Assembly (NCBI GenBank): GCA_964533965.1
Contig: CAZHNN010000011.1
Coordinates: 20,268 to 84,267 of the forward strand
DNA length: 64,000 nucleotides
Reading direction: 5' to 3'
Origin: RGIG3178 sp964533965
Lineage (GTDB): Bacteria > Bacillota > Clostridia > Christensenellales > QAND01
The translations under genes and the position numbers were made by a program. The notes under the pieces are model-generated. The model had not been told where the DNA came from, ran no database searches, and was given only the letters and a program-made list of their open reading frames with translations. Shown piece by piece: positions 42,148 to 50,619 of the stretch. Every line of letters starts with the position of its first letter. Position 1 is the first letter of the stretch.

Positions 42148-42165
42148 TTGTAACGGTCGTTACAA
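42148..42165 (-). promoter_or_regulatory. Palindromic operator of the ChrB-like/MFS operon
   Basis: TTGTAACG-GT-CGTTACAA: perfect 8-base arms around two bases. On the minus strand a possible promoter (TTGAAA, 17-base spacer, TAGTAT) would place the transcription start next to or inside it. TGTAAC...GTTACA dyads are typical of TetR-class operators. Confidence 0.75.
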
Positions 42166-42237
42166 TATCTGTATACTACCACTGAAAAAACGGGATTTCA
42201 ATATGCTTAAGAATTTGTCTAAAAGAGTAATAGCCAT

Positions 42238-42277
42238 AAAAAAGCACGGGAAGGGTAGTCAATCCCAACCCGCGTGA
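42238..42277 (-). terminator. Terminator of the ABC exporter gene
   Basis: On the minus strand a GC stem (CACGCGGG with CCCGTG, with internal GGG/CCC pairing) is followed by six T residues. Confidence 0.8.
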
Positions 42278-42289
42278 CTTGAAAATTCG

Positions 42290-44113
42290 CTATTGGACTT
42301 CAGAGGATGCCTGTTCCTCCAGCACCTTGAATTGCTTATCGTATAGATCCCTGTAAACACCGCCTTTTTGCAGCAGTTCCGCATGCTTACCGCGTTCGAC
42401 GATCCTGCCGTCCTGCACCACAAAGATAACGTCTGCAGACACGATGGTGGACAGCCGGTGCGCGATCACAAGGCTGGTACGCGAGCTTAAGAGCGGTTTG
42501 ATCGCCTGCTGGATCAGCGTTTCGGAATTGGAATCGAGTGACGACGTCGCCTCGTCAAAGATGACGATCCGCGGGTTCTTCAGAATCGTCCGCGCAATGG
42601 ATACCCGCTGCTTCTCACCGCCTGAAAGCTTCACACCGCGCTCTCCCACAACGGTATCGTATCCGTTTGGAAGAGATGCGATGAAATCGTGGATATTCGC
42701 CGTTCTACAAGCCTGTTCCACATCCTCCACAGAAGCGTCGGGGCGGGCGAACAACAAATTTTCGCGTATGGTCGTGTTGAACAAAAACGTATCCTGTGTC
42801 ACCATTCCGATCTGGCTTCGCAGCGAATGCAGCGTTATGTCTTTGATGTTCATGCCGTCGATCAGCACGGCACCCGCAGTGACGTCGTAGAGGCGGGGAA
42901 CGAGATTGGTAATGGTAGTCTTGCCCGCACCGCTGGGACCTACAAACGCCGCCATCTGTCCGGGCTTAATCTCAAAATCGACATCGCTGAGCGTCGTATC
43001 CTTCTCGCCGTAGGAGAAATGCACGTGGTTAAAGCGGATATTCCCCTCGAACAGGCCGGCATTCTTCGCATCCGGTTTCTCCACGATCTCGCTTTTCATG
43101 TCGAAGTATTCAAAGATGCGTTCAAACAGCGCCATCGATCGTACGATGTCCACGTGAATATTGGCAAACGTATTGACCGGGCCGTACAGCCTGCTTACAA
43201 GCGTTACAAACATCACGATGCCGCCGATGGTGATGCTGTGGGTTTGGATGAGTATCAGTCCGCCGCAAAGGTAAATGAGGATAGGCCCCATTGCGATGAA
43301 GGTCTGCATCGTCATGAAGAACCAGCGACCGACCAGAGATTCGCGGATCGCAAGCTTCGTCACCTCGGCGTTGACGGAGTCGAACTCCTGGGCTTTGTCC
43401 GCTTCCTTGGTGAATATCTTGATAAGCGTGATGCCGCTGACGTTGAGCGTCTCGGTGATGATCGACGTAAGCTCCGCTAGCTTCGCCTGCGTCTTGGAAG
43501 CGATGCCCCAGCGCACTTTTCCCACTTTCCTGGTGGGGAACAGGAAGAGCGGAAGGGTCAGCAATGTCACGATCGCCAAAATCCAGTTCGTATAGAAGAG
43601 CGTGACGGCTGTTGTAACGAATATGAAGATGCCCTGCAATATCGAGACGTAGGTGTTGGAGAAGACGCTCTCGATGCCATTGATGTCGTTGTTGATGCGC
43701 GAGGTGATCTCTCCCGTCTTGGCATTGGAGAAGAACTTCAGCGACATCTGCTGCAAATGTTTGTACATGCTCGAGCGAAGATCCCGTATGATGCCTTTGG
43801 ACACGAGCGTATTCAGATAGCTCTGGGCAACGTTTAGCAGGTTTAGCAGCAAAACGTTTCCCAAATACAGAGCGACGTTGATCAACAGCACGTTCACATT
43901 TGCTTGTGGCAACGCGATATCGATGATGTTCTTGGAAAGGATGGACGGGATAATGCCCAGAATGGAAATCGCGATGATGGTCAAGAACATGACGGCCATC
44001 AGTTTCCAATACGGCTTAAAATTGGTCAGAATCCGAAAGATCAGCTTTTTGGTGATGCTGGGCTTTTCGCTTGTTTCACGATAGATGCCCCGCATGCCCC
44101 GCATTCCCTGCAT
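42290..44113 (-). CDS. ABC exporter, fused membrane and ATPase domains (MsbA/LmrA type)
   Basis: 607 residues. Six membrane helices in an ABC_membrane domain (about 30-310), then an ATPase with Walker A GPSGAGKTT, signature LSGGEKQRVS, Walker B IVIFDEATSSLD and the H-loop IAHRLST. Half-transporters of this type dimerise and export lipids, peptides or drugs. The ATG at 44113 is chosen because AGAGG lies nine bases upstream; a TTG at 44149 is also in frame. The N-terminus is Met/Arg/Gly-rich (MQGMRGMRG). No partner half-transporter is adjacent, so a homodimer is likely. Terminators lie on both sides. Confidence 0.95.
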   Translation of the reverse strand: MQGMRGMRGIYRETSEKPSITKKLIFRILTNFKPYWKLMAVMFLTIIAISILGIIPSILSKNIIDIALPQANVNVLLINVALYLGNVLLLNLLNVAQSYLNTLVSKGIIRDLRSSMYKHLQQMSLKFFSNAKTGEITSRINNDINGIESVFSNTYVSILQGIFIFVTTAVTLFYTNWILAIVTLLTLPLFLFPTRKVGKVRWGIASKTQAKLAELTSIITETLNVSGITLIKIFTKEADKAQEFDSVNAEVTKLAIRESLVGRWFFMTMQTFIAMGPILIYLCGGLILIQTHSITIGGIVMFVTLVSRLYGPVNTFANIHVDIVRSMALFERIFEYFDMKSEIVEKPDAKNAGLFEGNIRFNHVHFSYGEKDTTLSDVDFEIKPGQMAAFVGPSGAGKTTITNLVPRLYDVTAGAVLIDGMNIKDITLHSLRSQIGMVTQDTFLFNTTIRENLLFARPDASVEDVEQACRTANIHDFIASLPNGYDTVVGERGVKLSGGEKQRVSIARTILKNPRIVIFDEATSSLDSNSETLIQQAIKPLLSSRTSLVIAHRLSTIVSADVIFVVQDGRIVERGKHAELLQKGGVYRDLYDKQFKVLEEQASSEVQ

Positions 44114-44210
44114 AGCATTTTTCCTCTCTTTAATTGTGTGGTGCTTCAAAGGATAAAAATCAAATCATTGACTGCTAAAGGAGTAGATGAACAGTTCTAT
44201 CCTTGCACAA

Positions 44211-44246
44211 AAGGCAAAAGCGCATTTCCCAGTGTGTGAAATGCGC
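44211..44246 (-). terminator. Terminator of the aldolase gene
   Basis: GCGCATTTC (44220-44228) pairs with GAAATGCGC (44238-44246). On the minus strand TTTTGCCTTTT follows. Confidence 0.8.
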
Positions 44247-44281
44247 ATTCAATCTTCTGCATGGATCTATGATGCCGCAAA

Positions 44282-45037
44282 TCAGCCGGTAACCTCGGCG
44301 AGCGTCTGCTTTAAACCGCGGTACAGGACCTTGTTGTCCTGCGTGACAATGATTAGCCGCACGCCCATATCGCGCAGCTCTTTGGTGCGCTGCGCGGTGC
44401 TGGAAAGGATCATCGGTTGCTTTTTATACTCCAATGTCTTTTGGATAATGGCCTTTTCCGTCTCAAGGATGAAGGGGTTTACATTGTCACCCAACATACC
44501 GTACGATTGCGAAAGGTCATTCCGCCCTGTCACCACGATGTCGATCCCATCCTGCGAAAGGATACTGTCGATATTCTCAAATGCCAGTTTCTGTTCGATC
44601 TGTACGCCGAGTGTCACGCATTCGTCGTTTGCGGAAAACAGGTAGTTGTTGATATTTTCGTGTCCATACCGGACGGCGCGGGAATCGCCGGAGATGCCTC
44701 GCAGCCCCAGCGGATAGAATTTGGCTTCACGGATGGCGTCTTTCGCCTGATCCGCATTTGTAATGCCGGGGATCAATACGCAGCTAACGCCCGCGTCCAG
44801 CAGTGCGGTGACATCCTCGAGCCTTGGAACCCGGATCTGTACCGCCATGTCCAAAAACGTTGCGGTTCGGACCATTTCACGTACTTCGGCGGGGCTCATC
44901 AGCTTGTGTTCGATATCGATCCGGATGAAATCAATGCCGGCGTATTTTGCTATCTCCACCACCGTGGGATCCGGAATATTCACAAACATGCCGTAGCAGA
45001 CATCCTTTTCACGTAATAGTCTTTGAAAACTCATCAT
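44282..45037 (-). CDS. HpcH/HpaI aldolase family protein
   Basis: 251 residues, the family length. Features of the pyruvate-forming class II aldolase barrel: DFIRIDIEHKLMSP, VQIRVPRLEDVTALLDAGVSCVLIPGITNADQA (substrate Arg in RVP), the metal-binding Glu in VQIEQKLAFENI, and GRNDLSQSYG (metal Asp). Family knowledge: these enzymes split 2-keto-hydroxy acids to pyruvate and an aldehyde, as in 4-hydroxyphenylacetate breakdown. The true substrate cannot be read. The ATG at 45037 follows GGAGG by nine bases. A single gene with its own terminator, divergent from the DNA-repair radical SAM gene. Confidence 0.92.
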   Translation of the reverse strand: MMSFQRLLREKDVCYGMFVNIPDPTVVEIAKYAGIDFIRIDIEHKLMSPAEVREMVRTATFLDMAVQIRVPRLEDVTALLDAGVSCVLIPGITNADQAKDAIREAKFYPLGLRGISGDSRAVRYGHENINNYLFSANDECVTLGVQIEQKLAFENIDSILSQDGIDIVVTGRNDLSQSYGMLGDNVNPFILETEKAIIQKTLEYKKQPMILSSTAQRTKELRDMGVRLIIVTQDNKVLYRGLKQTLAEVTG

Positions 45038-45155
45038 AGAAGTATTCCTCCTTTATGTTGGCATCATTATACCATGGCACGTGGGAAAAACTCCGTTCTT
45101 TTGATCCAAGACGCTGTGCCGTCACATCTGGTAAGCGAAACCCATGGGCATTCGG

Positions 45156-45184
45156 TTGACAGTCGAAAGCTTTTTTACTATAAT
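45156..45184 (+). promoter_or_regulatory. Consensus promoter of the radical SAM/DUF4130 operon
   Basis: TTGACA (45156-45161), exactly 17 bases, TATAAT (45179-45184): a perfect sigma-A consensus, a form often kept in check by a repressor. Confidence 0.93.
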
Positions 45185-45186
45185 AA

Positions 45187-45198
45187 GAACAAATGTTC
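45187..45198 (+). promoter_or_regulatory. LexA (DinR) SOS box
   Basis: GAACAAATGTTC fits the Gram-positive GAAC-N4-GTTC box, including purine and pyrimidine preferences in the centre. It begins three bases after the -10 and covers the expected transcription start, the right place for LexA repression. Confidence 0.85.
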
Positions 45199-45235
45199 CT
45201 GTTATAGGCTTGGGCAAAAATTCCGGAGGTTCAGG

Positions 45236-46537
45236 GTGGATCTTTTTGAAAAGCTGCAGATTCTGGCCGATTCGGCGAAATTTGATGTTGCCTGCACCAG
45301 CAGCGGCACAAATCGAAACGGCTCCGGCGGTCGGATGGGTAACGCGGTCGCTTCAGGAATTTGCCACAGCTTTTCCGCGGACGGACGGTGCATCTCGCTG
45401 TTAAAGGTCCTGATGACCAATGTATGCGTATACGACTGCCAATATTGCGTGAACCGATCCTCCAGCGATACGAAAAGGACGGCATTCACGCCAAGAGAAC
45501 TCGCGGAGCTTACCATCGGGTTCTACAGACGAAATTACATCGAAGGGCTTTTTTTAAGCTCTGGGGTCATCAAAAACCCGGACTATACCTGTGAGCGAAT
45601 GATCGAAACGCTGCGGCTGCTACGGGAAGAATATGGCTTCAACGGGTATATTCATGCCAAAGCAATCCCCGGCGCCGATGAACTGCTTTTGACAAGGCTG
45701 GGGTTTCTGGCGGACCGGCTTTCTGTCAACATCGAGCTGCCGTCCCAGCAAAGCCTGCAGATGTTGGCGCCGGACAAATCCAAAACCTCCATACTCAAAC
45801 CGATGGGGATGATCAGCGACAAGATACAGGAGAATTGTACGGACCTCGTCCGGTACCGCCACGCCGCGCGCTTTTCACCGGCAGGGCAGAGCACGCAGAT
45901 GATCGTTGGCGCTACCCGTGAAAGCGACTACCAGATTCTCAAGCTTTCTGCTGCGCTATATAAGAAATACAACTTGAAAAGGGTCTTCTATTCCGCCTAT
46001 ATTCCGGTTTCGGACAATCCGCTGCTGCCTGCCGTTACCACCAAACCGCCGCTTTTACGTGAACACCGTCTGTATCAGGCGGATTGGCTGCTGCGGTTCT
46101 ACGGGTTTGAAGCGGATGAACTGCTGGATGAGCAGAACGCGAATTTCAATCCGTTCCTGGACCCAAAATGCAACTGGGCGCTTAACCACCTTGGGCTGTA
46201 TCCCGTGGAGGTGAACAACGCCCCAAGGGAACTGTTGCTCCGGGTACCCGGTATCGGTGTGAACAGCGCAAACCGTATCGTTTGCGCAAGACGCGCTTCG
46301 AAGCTGGACTTTGCGGGGCTAAAGAAGCTTGGCGTCGTGCTAAAAAGAGCCCAATATTTTATTACCTGTGAGGGAAAGCCGATGCTGGGCTTGCGTTTCA
46401 ACGACGACGACCTTCTGCGTTCACTGGTGTCGGAAAGATGCCGGGACATGCTGCACGCCGACGAAGAGCAATTGAGCTTTTTCAACGCACAAGTAACAAG
46501 GGAGGATGTCGTACAATGCCTGAGCGGACAGATGTGA
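45236..46537 (+). CDS. Putative DNA modification/repair radical SAM protein (TIGR03916 type)
   Basis: 433 residues. A conserved N-terminal stretch (FDVACTSSGTNRNG...GRMGNAVASGICHSFSADGRCISLLKVLMTN) leads into the radical SAM triad C64, C68, C71 (NVCVYDCQYC). A helix-hairpin-helix-like DNA-binding segment lies near 335-375 (LLLRVPGIGVNSANRIVCARR). Family knowledge: TIGR03916 proteins occur beside uracil-DNA-glycosylase/DUF4130 proteins and are presumed to act on DNA; the chemistry is unknown. The start is GTG 45236, six bases after GGAGG. Preceded by a consensus promoter and LexA box, so SOS control is predicted. Its end overlaps the partner gene. Confidence 0.93.
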   Translation: MDLFEKLQILADSAKFDVACTSSGTNRNGSGGRMGNAVASGICHSFSADGRCISLLKVLMTNVCVYDCQYCVNRSSSDTKRTAFTPRELAELTIGFYRRNYIEGLFLSSGVIKNPDYTCERMIETLRLLREEYGFNGYIHAKAIPGADELLLTRLGFLADRLSVNIELPSQQSLQMLAPDKSKTSILKPMGMISDKIQENCTDLVRYRHAARFSPAGQSTQMIVGATRESDYQILKLSAALYKKYNLKRVFYSAYIPVSDNPLLPAVTTKPPLLREHRLYQADWLLRFYGFEADELLDEQNANFNPFLDPKCNWALNHLGLYPVEVNNAPRELLLRVPGIGVNSANRIVCARRASKLDFAGLKKLGVVLKRAQYFITCEGKPMLGLRFNDDDLLRSLVSERCRDMLHADEEQLSFFNAQVTREDVVQCLSGQM

Positions 46538-47340
46538 CATATCTGTATGATGGTTCCTTAGAGGGGCTATTGTGTTGCATATTTGAAAGCTACGAAAAAA
46601 AAGAGCAGCCCGCGGACATACAAACCGTAGACGCCGTGCAGATGAACCTGTATGAGAAAAAGACCATTCAAACGGAACTTGATAAAGCAAAAAGAGTGAG
46701 AGCCGGGATTATCAAGAGGGCTTCCGCCGATGCGTACGATCTGGTCGAATATGGCTTTTTGACGTGCCATCCGCAAAAGGAACGGTTGATCCTGCGCTTT
46801 GTGCAGCTCGCCATGCAACTGGGCAGAAAAGCACAGTCGATGCTGGCCGAAGAGACGGTCGGGGAACTGCACAGCGCAGTCCGAGCATTGTTGCGTGAGA
46901 GCGACAAGCACAAGGGCTTTGTACGGTTTTCCATCCATGACGGTGTGATGGTGGCTGTCATAGAGCCAAAAAACAATGTGCTTCCATTGCTGGCACCGCA
47001 TTTTTGTGACAGGTACTCAAACGAGGCGTTTATTATATTCGACAAGGTGCATGGCGAAGCACTGCTCTACAGGTCGGGACAATCTGTCATCGCGCCCTTG
47101 TGTGAATTGGATTTGCCGTCTGCGGATGAGCGGGAGGCTACATTCCGTTCGTTGTGGAAGATGTTCTACGATACCATTGCGATCGATGAACGCTATAACC
47201 CGAAATGCCGTATGGCTTTTATGCCCAAAAGGTATTGGAAGCATTTAACCGAAATGAACGAAGATAACATGCCTGAAAGTCAGGGCAAGATCAATCGGGA
47301 AGTGCCCCTGATCGGGACCGGCATGGACCTGGTACCTTAA
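46516..47340 (+). CDS. DUF4130 putative DNA metabolism protein (TIGR03915 type)
   Basis: 274 residues. The family start VTYLYDGSLEGLLCCIFESYEKKEQP is clear, followed by AKRVRAGIIKRASADAYDLVEYGFLTCHPQKERLILRFV and the C-terminal PKCRMAFMPKRYWKHLTEM. Family knowledge: TIGR03915/DUF4130 is the standing partner of the radical SAM protein upstream; in other bacteria the domain is fused to a uracil-DNA-glycosylase-like domain, which is absent here. The ATG at 46516 overlaps the upstream stop by 22 bases, and GGGAGG lies ten bases before it. Inherits the LexA-controlled promoter. Confidence 0.92.
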   Translation: MPERTDVTYLYDGSLEGLLCCIFESYEKKEQPADIQTVDAVQMNLYEKKTIQTELDKAKRVRAGIIKRASADAYDLVEYGFLTCHPQKERLILRFVQLAMQLGRKAQSMLAEETVGELHSAVRALLRESDKHKGFVRFSIHDGVMVAVIEPKNNVLPLLAPHFCDRYSNEAFIIFDKVHGEALLYRSGQSVIAPLCELDLPSADEREATFRSLWKMFYDTIAIDERYNPKCRMAFMPKRYWKHLTEMNEDNMPESQGKINREVPLIGTGMDLVP

Positions 47341-47498
47341 GAGCTTTTGCTTTGTTGGCATAGTCCCAGGAATGTGTGAATTTTCAAATGCCACGTACTT
47401 TATTGAAAAGCAGAAGTATAGGATATTTCCGCGTGCATGCTTGGCAGCTGCAGCCGATGAGTCGTCAACTGGGTATGCAAAGATATCCCAGATGGGAC

Positions 47499-47527
47499 TT
47501 GACACCATAATCCCGTGGGAATATCTT
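47499..47527 (+). promoter_or_regulatory. Promoter of the zinc-ribbon protein gene
   Basis: TTGACA (47499-47504), a 17-base spacer, TATCTT (47522-47527), about 70 bases before the start codon. Confidence 0.65.
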
Positions 47528-47600
47528 TATGTTGATGACGATAAGTTCCTCATAGAGGAACGGAATTTTCATAGGCGAATTATTGTGGGAGGTGTTGATT

Positions 47601-48194
47601 TTGCCGGGATTTGGGGAGAAGTTTTCGAAATTTGTCAACGACACAAAAAAGGGCGCGCAAGACCTGGTGGAAACGAACAAACTAAATTCAGCGGTCCATA
47701 AAGCGGAGTCCGAGATTGAGTCTGCCTACTCCAGGATCGGTAAGTGCTATTTTGAGACCTATCGGAATGACGGCAGCATACCAGAGAATTTTCGTCAGAT
47801 GCTCGATGAGATACTTGCCCATATGCAAGAGATCGAGCAGTTGAAAGCGAAGATCGCAGAGGTTCGCGGCAACAAGACCTGTCCCGGTTGCGGAGCCGAA
47901 GTGGATGCGGAAAAGCCGTTTTGCGGGAGTTGCGGTTACAGGTTCGAGGCAAAACCGGCTGAGGCTGTACAGCAAACAACGACTTATCAGCAAACCACGA
48001 CCTATGAATACCAGAGTGAGTCGGCTTCGCAGAGCGAGCCTGAAAGCCAGCCAATCCAGGGCACCTGGCCGCCGCCCTCTGCAGGCAACGCCCAACCACA
48101 GCAGGCTGAAGCCAAGCCGAGATTCTGCCCAGGCTGCGGCAACCAGGTACCGGCAGGCAGCGCATTTTGCGGCAACTGCGGACAGAGAATGTAG
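47601..48194 (+). CDS. Double zinc-ribbon protein with coiled-coil N-terminus
   Basis: 197 residues. The N-terminal half is helical and charged, likely coiled coil (GEKFSKFVNDTKKGAQDLVETNKLNSAVHKAESEIESAYSRIG). Two zinc ribbons follow: CPGCGAEVDAEKPFCGSCG (about 93-111) and CPGCGNQVPAGSAFCGNCG (about 177-195), separated by a Gln/Ser/Pro linker. Family knowledge: double zinc-ribbon proteins with this start are common in Firmicutes and have no fixed function. The start is TTG 47601, eight bases after GGGAGG; other TTG codons nearby sit too close to the site. Own promoter and terminator. Confidence 0.9.
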   Translation: MPGFGEKFSKFVNDTKKGAQDLVETNKLNSAVHKAESEIESAYSRIGKCYFETYRNDGSIPENFRQMLDEILAHMQEIEQLKAKIAEVRGNKTCPGCGAEVDAEKPFCGSCGYRFEAKPAEAVQQTTTYQQTTTYEYQSESASQSEPESQPIQGTWPPPSAGNAQPQQAEAKPRFCPGCGNQVPAGSAFCGNCGQRM

Positions 48195-48223
48195 GTCAGA
48201 ACATACCGGATGGCATAGGCACA

Positions 48224-48259
48224 TACGGGGAGGAAACCAAGTTTCCTCCCCGTATTTTT
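48224..48259 (+). terminator. Terminator of the zinc-ribbon gene
   Basis: TACGGGGAGGAAAC (48224-48237) pairs with GTTTCCTCCCCGTA (48241-48254), then five T residues. Confidence 0.95.
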
Positions 48260-48282
48260 GCTAAAAGAAAATATGGTGGGTG

Positions 48283-49200
48283 CTATCTGAGCGAGGAATA
48301 CGTACTGATGGCGAATATGGCTGCGCAAACCACAAAGAAGAGGATCATTCCAGGATTTAAAAACACGACTTTCCAATTTTGCAGCTCGATGGGGCCGGCT
48401 TCAAAGCGAATCCTATTATATCGTTTGATGAAAAGCGCCAGCCCTGCAATGGCAATGCCGAGGATTAGGATGCCGTACAGTTGCATCAGCGTGCCTCCCT
48501 GAGTCACTACGGCAGGGGCTATGATGCCTCCCATCAGGTTTATGATCATATGAATTAGAATGGTATAGATCAATTTGCCGGTCTTGACATAGATATACCC
48601 TAGCGCAAGCCCGATTGTAAACGCATAGAAAGCCTGTGAAAGATTACCGTGTATCAGCCCGAAAATCAATGCCGATGTCAGGATCGCAACATGTTCCCCG
48701 TATCTTCGAAGCTTTCCAATCAAGAGCTTTCGGAAGAACAGCTCTTCAACGATGGGCCCCAAGATGGCAACGACAAACAGATTGGCCCATATATCCGAAC
48801 GGATGACAAGCGTGCTTACGGCATCCGATAACCTGCTTTTGAAAAGCACGCTGATGATCATCGTCACGATTTTTCCGGCGAAGTTCCCGGCATACATGAG
48901 AAAATACGTGATGAGAAACAGGATAAAAAACTGCCCCGCCTTCAACTCGTGTGTTGACAATTTGACTGTATTGCCCCTTAAAAGAAACACCGCCATCGGC
49001 ATCGCGATCAGGTACTGCGGGAACAACAGCACTGCATACCTAACCCAGGAGTTGGTTTGGATCAAGAAGAGAAGATCCGGACTAGCCAAACGCAAAATCA
49101 AATATTGAAGGACTTCCTTAAGTACCAGCATCAGAGCCAGGCTCCATCCGATGCGTGAAAGATAGTTTTGTTCCAATTTCCGATCGAGTTGATTCTCCAT
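48283..49200 (-). CDS. CPBP family intramembrane metalloprotease
   Basis: 305 residues with about eight membrane helices. The CPBP (Abi) active-site motifs are present: EELFFRK (EExxxR), FGLIHGNL (FxxxH) and the later IHMIINLMGG (HxxxN). Family knowledge: these proteases mature prenylated or bacteriocin-type peptides, or act in immunity to bacteriocins; the substrate is unknown here. The ATG at 49200 follows GGGAG. No peptide or bacteriocin gene is adjacent. It converges on the zinc-ribbon gene and is divergent from the HAD phosphatase. Confidence 0.92.
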   Translation of the reverse strand: MENQLDRKLEQNYLSRIGWSLALMLVLKEVLQYLILRLASPDLLFLIQTNSWVRYAVLLFPQYLIAMPMAVFLLRGNTVKLSTHELKAGQFFILFLITYFLMYAGNFAGKIVTMIISVLFKSRLSDAVSTLVIRSDIWANLFVVAILGPIVEELFFRKLLIGKLRRYGEHVAILTSALIFGLIHGNLSQAFYAFTIGLALGYIYVKTGKLIYTILIHMIINLMGGIIAPAVVTQGGTLMQLYGILILGIAIAGLALFIKRYNRIRFEAGPIELQNWKVVFLNPGMILFFVVCAAIFAISTYSSLR

Positions 49201-49505
49201 GGCGTTCTCCCGAAAATGAGATGTGGCGGCTAGCGGAAGGCATTGGGACGGCCTCTTTGCGCAGGTTCCCATTCAACATATGCATCGATGTGGCCAGTGG
49301 AATTCCCGTTGATAAAATACTAACACGGATGACGGATTTTAGAAAGCGAGCGATATGCTTGCACAACCGCACCTTTTCGAGCAATTCTTTGACAGAGTAC
49401 CGAAGTGCGTATTATGATGCTATTATACGCTTAAGCAATGCCTCTTTTCGAAGCCCAGTCCTTTGCAAAGAGCTTGCTTTTNNNNNNNNNNNNNNNGGGG
49501 AAATC
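49201..49505. other. Divergent intergenic region with N gap
   Basis: 305 bases with a 15-N gap at 49482-49496, which probably hides part of the ribosome site of the HAD gene. No credible ORF or strong promoter was found. Confidence 0.5.
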
Positions 49506-50315
49506 ATGGGGATTCGATTGATTGGCATTGATCTTGACGGTACGCTTTTTCATCAGGGGGAAATCCCATCAAAGGAAAGCATACGCGTGCTGCGCGAATG
49601 CAAAAACTCCGGCATCCATGTATGCATCTGTACCGGACGAAGCCTGGTGCAGATCACAGGAGCCTTGGAGTGCGGGGACGCTTTGGACGACCTATGTGTG
49701 TTGACAAACGGAACAGGCGCCTACGTCTTGGAGCGCAGAATAGACCCGGATGTGGTCGAACCCATGCTGCGCACGCTCATTGAGGATTGCCTTAGTGTGC
49801 CCGGACGCCATATGAGCGTAACGGGCATGTACAAAACGCATGCTCTTCAAAGCTGTGCCAGCCCGCTGATGCTGCAGAGGATCAAGACGAGCGCGGTTTC
49901 CTACATCAGGATGCACGAAACGCTTTCCGATTTTATTAAAGAGAGCAAGTCGGACATTCAGCGGATCGACTATTCCGTTCCGTTTACCGATGGGGAGCGG
50001 GTTTTGGACTTGCTATCACCCATTGTGCAGCTTGACATTACCACGGGCGACCCCAGACGGCTGGAGTTGGTTCCGAAGGGAATCAACAAAGGCGATGGGT
50101 TATCACATCTGGCCCGACATTATAATATCCCCCGTGAGAGCGTGATGGCCATCGGCGACGGAATCAACGACGACAGCATGATCCGTTGGGCTGGCCTGGG
50201 CGTTGCGATGGGAAACGCGGTGGAAAGCTTAAAAATGCTTGCGGACGTCATCACCGACACCAACGCAAACGACGGCTTGGCAAAGGCTGTTGAACAATTC
50301 GCGCTTGGGGGCTGA
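49506..50315 (+). CDS. HAD hydrolase, Cof/YbjI-like subfamily
   Basis: 269 residues. HAD motif I DLDGTL, motif II VLTNG (Thr/Asn), motif III Lys in LVPKGINKGDGL, motif IV GDGINDDSMI, with the large alpha/beta cap of type IIB. Family knowledge: Cof-type phosphatases dephosphorylate sugar phosphates, flavin or PLP precursors with broad overlap; no substrate is implied. The start is ATG 49506; homology begins there, and GGGG abuts the N gap just upstream. Confidence 0.92.
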   Translation: MGIRLIGIDLDGTLFHQGEIPSKESIRVLRECKNSGIHVCICTGRSLVQITGALECGDALDDLCVLTNGTGAYVLERRIDPDVVEPMLRTLIEDCLSVPGRHMSVTGMYKTHALQSCASPLMLQRIKTSAVSYIRMHETLSDFIKESKSDIQRIDYSVPFTDGERVLDLLSPIVQLDITTGDPRRLELVPKGINKGDGLSHLARHYNIPRESVMAIGDGINDDSMIRWAGLGVAMGNAVESLKMLADVITDTNANDGLAKAVEQFALGG

Positions 50316-50337
50316 GATAACGGCATAGATTTAGCAG

Positions 50338-50360
50338 GAAGGCATGCGTTGCACGCCTTC
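50338..50360 (+). terminator. Hairpin after the HAD gene
   Basis: GAAGGC (50338-50343) pairs with GCCTTC (50355-50360), with inner TGC/GCA pairing and a single mismatch; GTTT follows. Confidence 0.5.
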
Positions 50361-50551
50361 GTTTGGATATGCGAAAAAGTGTATTGGCCTTGCCATTAAG
50401 GGCTGCCTTATCCTTTTATTCATCACCCAAATGCAATTCTCTCGGATGCTTTTGCTATCGGAGATTACGGATTGTCTATATTAAAACGAAACAACAAGCC
50501 TCTGGGTGTGTGCGGTTTACCGATACTCGCAAGTGCAATCAGAAACAATAT

Positions 50552-50581
50552 AGCCCCATTGGCGTTTCAATGGGGCTTTTT
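50552..50581 (+). terminator. Second plus-strand terminator
   Basis: AGCCCCATT (50552-50560) pairs with AATGGGGCT (50569-50577), followed by a T-run and another T-rich stretch. Its plus-strand polarity means it ends a rightward transcript, although the nearest rightward gene stops 236 bases earlier. Confidence 0.8.
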
Positions 50582-50619
50582 GCTTTTTACATACTTCTTC
50601 TGCATACCTGGGTGTTTAT

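Larger units (their letters stand above)
50316..50619. other. Intergenic region with two hairpins
   Basis: 304 bases between the HAD gene and the leftward ABC operon. It holds two terminator-like hairpins, listed separately. The stretch between them (50361-50551) has no ORF with a ribosome site. It is either a long 3' UTR or an unrecognised small RNA. Confidence 0.5.

Noticed and set aside
42131..42182. Upstream extension of the ChrB-like gene to 42182
   Set aside because: It would translate the palindromic operator; the ATG at 42131 starts the family homology.
47372..47701. Plus-strand open frame (MCEFSNATYFIEKQ...) upstream of the zinc-ribbon gene
   Set aside because: No ribosome site, it contains a promoter within it and overlaps the real gene out of frame.
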